A stretch of DNA of 64,000 nucleotides from Perlabentimonas gracilis (lineage in GTDB: Bacteria; Bacteroidota; Bacteroidia; Bacteroidales; Tenuifilaceae), in assembly GCF_011174675.1 (NCBI RefSeq), contig NZ_JAANIG010000023.1, positions 1-64,000 on the forward strand, written 5' to 3'. Positions 45,200-51,727 of this stretch are shown here, piece by piece. Every line of letters starts with the position of its first letter. Within the stretch, counting starts at the first letter, position 1. Below the pieces are notes generated by a model. The model saw nothing but the letters and a program-made list of their open reading frames with translations, was not told the DNA's origin and searched no databases. The translations under genes were made by a program, and so were the position numbers.

Positions 45200-45562
45200 A
45201 TGAGTAAGAAAACGCTGGTGCTTGGTGCTAGTACCCGACAAGGGCGCTTCTCCCTGTTGGCCATAAAAAGTTTGGCCAAGCATAATATTGAGGTTGTTGC
45301 CATTGGCGCTCGTCCCGGTGAGGTTGAGGGAGTACAAATACTAGACTACCCAGTTTTCCCTACCGATATCCATACCGTTTCGCTATACCTTAACCCATAT
45401 AGACAGCGAGACTACCTCGACTACATTATTGGGCTTAAGCCCAAGCGCATTATTTTCAATCCGGGTACAGAAAATCCAGAGCTGCTAAAGCTTGCCCGTG
45501 AGAATGGTATTGAAGTTGTTTTCGACTGTACTTTGGTTATGCTAAATGCCAATAGGTATTAG
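45200..45562 (+). CDS. CoA-binding domain protein (YccU type)
   Basis: A 120-residue single Rossmann-fold CoA-binding protein (MSKKTLVLGAST, VVAIGARPGEVEGV, PKRIIFNPGTENPELLKLARENGI, CTLVML). Members are widespread and small, with no firm function. It starts 1 bp after the ispF stop, so it is co-expressed. Confidence 0.88.
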   Translation: MSKKTLVLGASTRQGRFSLLAIKSLAKHNIEVVAIGARPGEVEGVQILDYPVFPTDIHTVSLYLNPYRQRDYLDYIIGLKPKRIIFNPGTENPELLKLARENGIEVVFDCTLVMLNANRY

Positions 45563-45597
45563 CTTATCACTAAACAAACTCCCTATATCAAATAAAT

Positions 45598-45628
45598 TTG
45601 AGGTTGCGTATTTGTTAGCGTATATTTG
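45598..45628 (+). promoter_or_regulatory. Promoter for the M20 peptidase gene
   Basis: TTG (45598-45600), 20 bp, then TATATTTG (45621-45628): an ideal match to the Bacteroidota -33/-7 pattern, 60 bp upstream of the peptidase start. Confidence 0.65.
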
Positions 45629-45688
45629 TGAGTGGGCTGAGAATTCACATTTTTTTAGACATCACAAACAGGCTAACCTACATTTTGT

Positions 45689-47095
45689 ATGCGACAACTT
45701 GCTTCTGCAATTATTTTCATTTTAATCGTTTCGTTTCAATCTCTTCATGCTGTGCCAAATAATGGAAATCAGCACGATTCCATTCCGCACTCTGCCCTTT
45801 TGCTTAGCGATTACATTCAGTATCCTTCGGTTACGGGTAATGAAAAACAGGCCGGGCAATATCTTGCCACCATGGCTATGCTCAAGGGTATGCATGTTGA
45901 GGTTTTTACAAACCATACCGATACGTTCAACTTTGCTGCATCATTATACCCACTCTCACTTAACAAGCCTAATATTATTTTCCTTAACCATATTGATGTT
46001 GTTCCTGCCGAAAACAGCGAACAGTTTACCTACCCACCATTTTCGGGAACCATTGCCAATGGGCAGGTTTGGGGGCGGGGAGCAATCGATAATAAGGGTA
46101 TGGCGGTGATGCAGCTGCTAGCCATGGAGCAGTTTGTTGATTTGGCACGTGAGCAAGATTTGCCTTACAACGTAACCCTACTCTCCGTTTCGGGTGAGGA
46201 AACCGGGGGGCATGCCGGTGCCAAGATAGTTGCTGAACGCTTTGCGCACAAACTTAGCCCCATGGTGGTATTTGGTGAGGGGGGCACTGGGCTTCCCAAG
46301 GTATTGGTGAATGACCCCGATAAAAAGGTATTTACCATTTCAACAACCTTTAAACGTTCGCTTTGGCTAAAGCTTACGCTTAGCATGAACACCTCGGGGC
46401 ACGGCTCGGTTCCACCCAAAAAGTATGCGGTGCAGGAGAAGGTTCGATCGTTATACAAAATTGTTAGATGGAACAGAAAGGTGGTTTTCTCCAAAACTAC
46501 CCGAAATATGTTTCGGGAGCTGGGTAGGCTTGAGGGTGGTATGAGGGGGGTTGTGCTCCGTAACCTTGGGTTGTTCCGACCTCTGGCGGTACGCGCTATG
46601 AGGCAAGATGAGGTGATTTACTCCCTTATTACCAATACAATTACCATAACAGGAATACAAACGCCTCCGGGTCCACCCAACGTTATTCCGCAGGAGATTG
46701 AGGTTATCCTCGACTGCAGATTGCTTCCTGATGTGGACACGCATGAGTTTATTAGTGAGATAAGGAAGGTGCTTGACAATAGTGATGTGAAGATTGAGAT
46801 ACTAGAGGAGAATGCAGTGGCGCCTCCATCGGAGATAGGGGAGTGTTACAAACGAATGGCCAATGCTCTACAGGTGATTTACCCTAAGTCGGGTGTGATT
46901 CCCATACTTATGCCTGCCTCCAACGATAACAACTACTTTAGGGCGCTAGGTATTCCTACCTATGGCATTATGCCTGTGTTTATGAGCATGGAGCAAATCG
47001 AGTCTATTCACAATGTTGACGAAAGAATTCCCATTGAAGCCCTTGAGTTGGGAACGCAGGTATACATCGAGCTGCTAAAGCAGTACTTTGAGTAG
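45689..47095 (+). CDS. Exported M20 family metallopeptidase
   Basis: A 468-residue di-zinc hydrolase with a signal peptide (MRQLASAIIFILIVSFQSLHA), so probably periplasmic. Metal and catalytic motifs: NHIDVVP (His and Asp, about 109-115), GRGAIDNKG (about 130-138), SGEETGG (about 169-175), then a dimerisation insert, and a late His in SIHNVDERIP. It is likely a carboxypeptidase/dipeptidase on short peptides; the substrate is not determinable. It has its own good promoter. Confidence 0.9.
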   Translation: MRQLASAIIFILIVSFQSLHAVPNNGNQHDSIPHSALLLSDYIQYPSVTGNEKQAGQYLATMAMLKGMHVEVFTNHTDTFNFAASLYPLSLNKPNIIFLNHIDVVPAENSEQFTYPPFSGTIANGQVWGRGAIDNKGMAVMQLLAMEQFVDLAREQDLPYNVTLLSVSGEETGGHAGAKIVAERFAHKLSPMVVFGEGGTGLPKVLVNDPDKKVFTISTTFKRSLWLKLTLSMNTSGHGSVPPKKYAVQEKVRSLYKIVRWNRKVVFSKTTRNMFRELGRLEGGMRGVVLRNLGLFRPLAVRAMRQDEVIYSLITNTITITGIQTPPGPPNVIPQEIEVILDCRLLPDVDTHEFISEIRKVLDNSDVKIEILEENAVAPPSEIGECYKRMANALQVIYPKSGVIPILMPASNDNNYFRALGIPTYGIMPVFMSMEQIESIHNVDERIPIEALELGTQVYIELLKQYFE

Positions 47096-47131
47096 AGAGA
47101 GTTTTTCGTTGGTATAACTTTTTTACATTGT

Positions 47132-48619
47132 ATGTTGAGCAGGTTAGCATACATAGTTGCAAGGCAATATGCTCCATTGTATCAAAAGTGGGGGAGCGAA
47201 TCTGTTGCCCTACAGCAAAAGCAGTTCGCAAACCTAATGCAGGCGGGTAAAAATACTCAGTTTGGTAAGCTACACAACTTCGCCTCAATTAAGAGCTACA
47301 ATGATTATTGCAACTGCGTTCCAATTCGCGGTTACGAGGGGTTTGAGCCCTATATCCAAAGCATAGTAAAGGGTGAGAGGGATGTGCTTTGGCCCGGAAG
47401 GCCAATTTACTTTGCTAAAACCTCGGGCACAACTTCTGGGGCTAAGTTTATACCTATCACCAGGGAGTCAATGCCAAACCACATTAACTCGGCACGGCAT
47501 TCGCTGCTTATGTATATTTATAAAACGGGGCAGGCCAACTTTATCAATGGCAAGTATATTTTTATTTCTGGAAGTCCAGAGTTGGACAAAACCAATGGTA
47601 TACGCATTGGCCGACTTTCGGGCATTGTGAATCATCATGTGCCTTGGTACGTTAAGGTTAACCAGCTACCTAGCTACACTACAAATTGTATTGTGGACTG
47701 GGAGCGAAAACTCGATGCCATTGTGACCGAAACCATAGCCCAAAAAATGACACTGATAAGCGGCATTCCTCCATGGGTTGAGATGTACTTTGAGCGGGTA
47801 TTGAAGGTAAGCGGAAGGGAAACCATTGGCGAAGCATTTCCAAACTTCTCGCTTTATGTGCATGGTGGTGTAAACTTTAAACCCTACGAGCAACGGTTTA
47901 GGCAGCTTATTGGGCGTGATATCAATTTTCTGGAAACCTTTCCCGCCTCGGAGGGGTTCTTCGCTTTTCAGGATGAGTTCCCATCCGAAGGATTAGTTCT
48001 GATTCCCGACTCGGGAATTTTTTACGAATTCGTTCCTGCCGATAGATTCGATGAGCCCAATCCCCCACGAGTGCCGCTTGAAGGAGTTGATCTTGGCGTG
48101 AACTATGCTCTTGTGGTTACCACCAATGCTGGGCTGTGGGCATATAGCATTGGCGATACGGTGAGGTTTGTATCAAAAAATCCATATCGACTGGTGGTAA
48201 CGGGCAGGCTCAAGCATTACACCTCGGCCTTTGGCGAGCATGTTATTGCCGAGGAGGCGGAAACTGCGCTTGATGAGGTTTGCAGCCGGCTTAATGCTCA
48301 CGTGTCGGAGTTTACCATAGCTCCCTTAATCAATAATCCAGAAGGGTCACCTTGCCATGAGTGGTTTGTTGAGTTTTCGAAAGCCCCTCAGGATATGGCC
48401 CTTTTCCAATTATCACTCGACGATGCCATGCAGCAACGCAACCCCTATTACAAGGATTTGGTTAGGGGTAAAATTCTTCAACCCCTAATTCTTCGCAATT
48501 TACCCAAGGGTACATTTATTCGGTACATGAAGTCGGTGGGCAAGCTGGGTGGGCAGAACAAAGTTCCTCACCTGAAGAACGATAGGAGCATTGCCGATGA
48601 GCTAACCAAATATCTGTAA
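47132..48619 (+). CDS. GH3 auxin-responsive-promoter family acyl-adenylating enzyme
   Basis: A 495-residue protein of the GH3 family, related to plant enzymes that adenylate carboxylic acids and join them to amino acids. Motifs: YFAKTSGTTSGAKFIPIT (ATP loop, about 90-107), a YVHGGVNFKPYEQRF segment (about 248-262), TFPASEGFFAFQDE (about 270-283), and GRLKHYTSAFGEHV near 368. The fold is ANL-like. Bacterial members occur commonly in Bacteroidota, but their substrates are not settled. Start ATG 47132; no signal peptide. It is encoded 36 bp after the M20 gene, perhaps on the same transcript. The accessory cassette island begins just past its stop. Confidence 0.87.
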   Translation: MLSRLAYIVARQYAPLYQKWGSESVALQQKQFANLMQAGKNTQFGKLHNFASIKSYNDYCNCVPIRGYEGFEPYIQSIVKGERDVLWPGRPIYFAKTSGTTSGAKFIPITRESMPNHINSARHSLLMYIYKTGQANFINGKYIFISGSPELDKTNGIRIGRLSGIVNHHVPWYVKVNQLPSYTTNCIVDWERKLDAIVTETIAQKMTLISGIPPWVEMYFERVLKVSGRETIGEAFPNFSLYVHGGVNFKPYEQRFRQLIGRDINFLETFPASEGFFAFQDEFPSEGLVLIPDSGIFYEFVPADRFDEPNPPRVPLEGVDLGVNYALVVTTNAGLWAYSIGDTVRFVSKNPYRLVVTGRLKHYTSAFGEHVIAEEAETALDEVCSRLNAHVSEFTIAPLINNPEGSPCHEWFVEFSKAPQDMALFQLSLDDAMQQRNPYYKDLVRGKILQPLILRNLPKGTFIRYMKSVGKLGGQNKVPHLKNDRSIADELTKYL

Positions 48620-48745
48620 GGTTTTTGTTGAACCTAGGCAGTTCGCACCGTGTCTCTTCTCAACGATAGGAGAGACCTCGTCATCGACCAAAGAACATCC
48701 GATTACTAGGCACAGTGAGGTTGGCTACACCCTTTGTTAGAGCAC
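48620..48745 (-). other. attC-like site after higBA, incomplete
   Basis: On the minus strand GTGCTCTAAC (48745-48736) is followed by AAAGGGTGTAG. It matches the 3' box of the neighbouring cassette (CTAACAAGGGTGCAG) closely. An internal stem GTCTCT/AGAGAC is present. The expected CACCC arm and a clean GTTRRRY end are missing before the GH3 gene's end, so the site appears truncated. Confidence 0.5.
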
Positions 48746-48763
48746 GTGATTTTTTTCATTGAA

Positions 48764-49075
48764 TTAAATTTCAATCGATATGTTTACTTTTCCTCCCAAT
48801 CCTTTTTCTACAATTTCAAACAATGTACTCAAAGTTATATTACTTCCATTGTTCTCTACACGAGAAATATAAGTCCTTTTCTTATCAATGATTTTTCCCA
48901 AATCCTCTTGAGTTAATTTTTTAGATTCTCTGGCTTTTTTTAAAAGCAACCCAATTCTAAAGGCTTCAGTTTCTCTTTCAAGTGAGTCACGCCTTTCCGT
49001 TCCTTTTTTTCCATAAACTCTGTCTTTAATTTCTGACCAAGAGTTTAATTCCTGATTATTATTTTTTGTTTTCAT
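48764..49075 (-). CDS. higA: HigA-type antitoxin, XRE family helix-turn-helix
   Basis: A 103-residue cytoplasmic antitoxin. The N-terminus is charged and probably flexible (WSEIKDRVYGKKGTERRD). The Xre helix-turn-helix occupies about 43-90 (LKKARESKKLTQEDLGKIID, then RTYISRVENNGSNITLSTLFEI). It would neutralise the adjacent HigB and repress the operon. It overlaps the toxin gene by 17 bp and lies second, the usual higBA order. A-rich codon use differs from the neighbouring housekeeping genes and fits horizontal acquisition. Confidence 0.88.
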   Translation of the reverse strand: MKTKNNNQELNSWSEIKDRVYGKKGTERRDSLERETEAFRIGLLLKKARESKKLTQEDLGKIIDKKRTYISRVENNGSNITLSTLFEIVEKGLGGKVNISIEI

Positions 49076-49391
49076 AGTATTCGTTCATTAAGTTCAACGC
49101 TTTTTCAATCTCATTCTTAGGTGTTTTCTGTGTTTTCTTTTGAAATCCATTCAGAAGAATCACCAATCTTCCTTTGTCGAAAAAGCAAAATACTCTCCAA
49201 ATATTGCTTCCTAGTTGAATTCTTGCTTCATACAATCCATTTGTTCCTACAATTAGTTTCAAATAATTGGTTGGAATTCTTTCAAGAGTTTCAATCCCTT
49301 CTAAAACTTTATAAATCTTATCCTGAACTTTCTTGGGTTGCTCTACTAAGAAATCTTCAAAGTAATGTTTATATGCGACTATTTCTCGAAT
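49059..49391 (-). CDS. higB: HigB/RelE-type toxin (phage Gp49-like family)
   Basis: A ribosome-dependent mRNA interferase-like toxin of about 110 residues. The conserved core LKLIVGTNGLYEARIQLGS, then NIWRVFCFFDKGRLVILLNGFQKKTQKTP, is complete. An in-frame TTG gives only 67 residues and loses the helix IREIVAYKHYFEDFLVEQPKKVQDKIYKVLEGIETLERIP, which belongs to the family and usually begins M-K/R-E-I-V. At that point the codon is ATT (49391-49389), with no ATG in frame before a stop further up. Either the toxin starts at this rare codon, or an ATG has been mutated and the toxin is weakened. higA follows with an overlap. Confidence 0.75.
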   Translation of the reverse strand: MREIVAYKHYFEDFLVEQPKKVQDKIYKVLEGIETLERIPTNYLKLIVGTNGLYEARIQLGSNIWRVFCFFDKGRLVILLNGFQKKTQKTPKNEIEKALNLMNEYYENKK

Positions 49392-49488
49392 TTTTTCTAT
49401 AATCCAACTTATTTCTCTAAACGCAAATGTAACTTTAAAGTTACAATTCTCTAAATATCGTTGAAATTTCGATTTTCTGTCGGATCAT

Positions 49489-49641
49489 GTGCCCTAACGG
49501 CTGGGGGTGTGACCAGTTTGGGAGAGCGTGCTACGTTTTCGTCCCCCGACGAAAACGCCCGAGCGGGCGAAACCGCTCCGAAGTTCCAATGTCAACCCAT
49601 CTCGTCAACTTGTTGACGAGACTGCACCCTTGTTAGCGTGC
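49489..49641 (-). other. attC-like recombination site between the two cassettes
   Basis: A 153-bp imperfect palindrome. On the minus strand: GCACGCTAAC (R''-like), AAGGGTG (L''), three internal hairpins (TCTCGTCAAC/TTGACGAGA; CGCCCG/CGGGCG; TTTTCGTC/GACGAAAA), then CACCCC (L') and GTTAGGGCAC (R'-like). The nesting of outer CTAAC/GTTAG, then GGGTG/CACCC, is that of an integron attC site. The R boxes deviate from GTTRRRY/RYYYAAC by one or two bases. The stop codon of the RhuM-Fic gene lies inside the first box. Confidence 0.6.
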
Positions 49642-50682
49642 GTTATTATTCTTATTTATCAGGTTTACAATCACTTTTATAATCGTTTCCTTTTCTTCAA
49701 TTCTGCTCACCGCAATCATTAAAGTCAATGCTACTAAAGCATTATCAGCAATTCTTTTTCTACCTTCATAGTCATAGAGCAACCCATTTCTTTCAAGGAA
49801 ATATAAAAATAGCATAGCTGCAATTCTTTTATTTCCATCGGTGAATGAATGATTCTTTGTAATGAAGTACAGTAAATTTGCGGCTTTTTCTTCTATGCTC
49901 GGATACAAGTCAACGCTGTCATAAGTTTGATAAATTGTTGAAATAGAACTTTTAAAGGACTCATCCTTTTCTCTACCAAAGAGTTCATTGTTCCCAAACT
50001 TTTTCTTTGCTTCTTTAATCTGTTTTACTGCTTCTTCATAGGTTAATTGATATGTTTCTTTTCCTGATGTTTCTTCTATTTTCAGTTTTTGGTAATCGTA
50101 TTGGTCTAATATTTCTAAAGCATAAGCGTAATCAGTTATTACTTTTAATAATCCTTCACTTTCCTCATTCGAAAGTGTTTTGGAATCAATCACTTTGCCT
50201 AATAATCTAACAGATTCTTGAAGTTCTTTTAGTTGTACATTTTGCTTTTTTAGTAGTTTCTCATTGATAGTATAACCTTTGATAAGGTATTCTTTCAAGA
50301 TTCTATTCGCCCATATTCTAAATTCTGTTCCACGAAATGAATTCACACGATAACCAACAGCTATAATAACATCGAGATTATAGTATTTGATATTACGTTT
50401 AATTTCTCTTTTGCCTTCCTTCTGAACTTGTGCAATTTTTGCACAAGTTGAATTTTCGTCTAATTCTTTTGATTTATAAATGTTTATAATGTGCTTATTA
50501 ATAGATGTTCTATTTGTTTCGAAAAGAGATTCAAGTTGATACTGATTCAACCAAACGGTTTCATCTTCAAGTTTTACTTGAATTTCAGTTTTTCCATCTT
50601 TTGTTCTAAATATCTGAATTTCTGAATTATTCACTCCGATTTTTTCAGTAAAGGTAACGATTTTTTCGGCATCATAATGCAC
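49633..50682 (-). CDS. RhuM-Fic fusion protein (cassette gene)
   Basis: A 349-residue protein. The N-terminal RhuM domain (about 20-150) has KTEIQVKLEDETVWLNQYQLESLF, NIKYYNLDVIIAVGYRVNSFRGTEFRIWA and LKEYLIKGYTIN. The C-terminal Fic/Doc domain has HSFTDGNKRIAAMLFLYFL near 282-300, matching HxFxxGNxR, so AMP- or phosphate-transfer activity is possible. No inhibitory motif was identified. The upstream GTG (50682) lies within the cassette's 5' box; an internal GTG at codon 17 (before NNSEIQIF) is an alternative that fits RhuM homologues better. The gene is framed by an exact 10-bp inverted repeat, GTTAGCGTGC/GCACGCTAAC. RhuM proteins are common on mobile islands; their function is unclear. Confidence 0.82.
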   Translation of the reverse strand: MHYDAEKIVTFTEKIGVNNSEIQIFRTKDGKTEIQVKLEDETVWLNQYQLESLFETNRTSINKHIINIYKSKELDENSTCAKIAQVQKEGKREIKRNIKYYNLDVIIAVGYRVNSFRGTEFRIWANRILKEYLIKGYTINEKLLKKQNVQLKELQESVRLLGKVIDSKTLSNEESEGLLKVITDYAYALEILDQYDYQKLKIEETSGKETYQLTYEEAVKQIKEAKKKFGNNELFGREKDESFKSSISTIYQTYDSVDLYPSIEEKAANLLYFITKNHSFTDGNKRIAAMLFLYFLERNGLLYDYEGRKRIADNALVALTLMIAVSRIEEKETIIKVIVNLINKNNNAR

Positions 50683-50760
50683 GCTAACTTGTATGTACCC
50701 ACACTAGTAACCTATCCAAACGTTAGGCTTGTAGTAAGCTGTTAGAGGAGGATAGGGAGG
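50679..50760 (-). other. Upstream attC-like/attachment region of the cassette pair
   Basis: On the minus strand after the cvfB stop: CTCTAACAGC, then GCCTAACGTTTGG ... ATACAAGTTAGCGTGC. GCCTAAC fits RYYYAAC exactly, and GTTAGCG is close to GTTRRRY. It marks the entry side of the cassette island. Internal arms are weak (TTTG/CAA), so it may be an old or degenerate site. Confidence 0.4.
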
Positions 50761-50787
50761 GATCGTGAAGAATTCTGCTTTAAGCGC

Positions 50788-51624
50788 CTACACCTCCACC
50801 AGCCTTATCCCCTTTTCCTCAAGGGTAATAAGTTTCGCTTTGTACAGCGCGCCAATGGCCTTTTTGAAAACCTTTTTGCTGATGCCAAGCAGGCCGTATA
50901 TCTCTTCGGGGGCGCTTTTGTCGGTAAGCCACAGCACACCGTTATTCTTCTCCAGCTTATCGAGGATGCTTTTCGAGATATCATCCACCTTTTCGTAGCC
51001 TGGCTTTTGGAGTATAAGGTCTATTTTCTCGTCGTCGCGTATCTTCTTTATGTAGGCCTTAAGCTGCTTGCCGCGGCTAAGGTGTCGGAATACCTCGTTC
51101 TCGTATATTACGCCCCAGTGGGCGTTGTTCACAATGGCGCTATAGCCCAAATCGGTTTTGTTGTATATCAGTATGTCTACCTCCTGCCCAACTTCGTATT
51201 CGGGAGGTGTGTTGTCGATAAATTTATCAACCTTTGCCGAGGCGGCCAAGCGGTTGGTCTCGTAATCGATGTAAAGGGCCACAATGTACCACTTATCCAC
51301 CTCCATACGCTGCTTCTGCTCCTTGAACGGCACAAAGATATCCTTGGGTAGTCCCCAGTCGAGGAATGCGCCGGCATGAGTAACCGACACCACCTTTAGC
51401 ATGGCAATCTCGCCCAGCTTAATTTTGGGCTCTTCGGTGGTGGCTATAATCCGATCTTCCGAGTCGAAGTAGATAAAAACATCGATGTACTCATCCACCT
51501 TTATATCCTCGGGCACATAGCGGCGGGGGATTAGAATTTCGCCATGCTCTCCGCCATCGAGGTAGCAGCCTATGCTAATCTTTTTCACAACCCGCAGGTT
51601 GTTGGTTTTTCCAATTTCAGCCAT
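50788..51624 (-). CDS. cvfB: CvfB/YitL-like S1-domain RNA-binding protein
   Basis: A 278-residue cytoplasmic protein of the conserved virulence factor B family. It has S1-type OB folds in series (about 5-60, 70-130 including GAFLDWGLPKDIFVPFKEQ, and 140-205 including GYSAIVNNAHWGVIYENEVF) and a C-terminal winged-helix (about 225-278, LWLTDKSAPEEIYGLLGISKKVFKKAIGALY). It is thought to bind RNA; the precise role is unknown. The cassette island was inserted directly after its stop codon. Confidence 0.88.
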   Translation of the reverse strand: MAEIGKTNNLRVVKKISIGCYLDGGEHGEILIPRRYVPEDIKVDEYIDVFIYFDSEDRIIATTEEPKIKLGEIAMLKVVSVTHAGAFLDWGLPKDIFVPFKEQKQRMEVDKWYIVALYIDYETNRLAASAKVDKFIDNTPPEYEVGQEVDILIYNKTDLGYSAIVNNAHWGVIYENEVFRHLSRGKQLKAYIKKIRDDEKIDLILQKPGYEKVDDISKSILDKLEKNNGVLWLTDKSAPEEIYGLLGISKKVFKKAIGALYKAKLITLEEKGIRLVEV

Positions 51625-51687
51625 CCCTTTAATGTATTTGATGCAAAGGTAAGGTATTATTGCTTACTAACAATCCTATGTAAAGCG

Positions 51688-51715
51688 AAGCGAGGAGTAA
51701 ATGTACCCCTCGCTT
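51688..51715 (-). terminator. Hairpin after the S9 peptidase gene
   Basis: AAGCGAGGGG pairs with CTCCTCGCTT (one mismatch) on the minus strand, shortly after the peptidase stop. The following T-run is poor, so termination may be partial. Confidence 0.5.
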
Positions 51716-51727
51716 TGCCTTGTGCAT

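Noticed and set aside
50788-51624. cvfB as part of the cassette island
   Set aside because: It is a conserved housekeeping-type gene, its length is complete, and the cassette boxes begin only after its stop codon.
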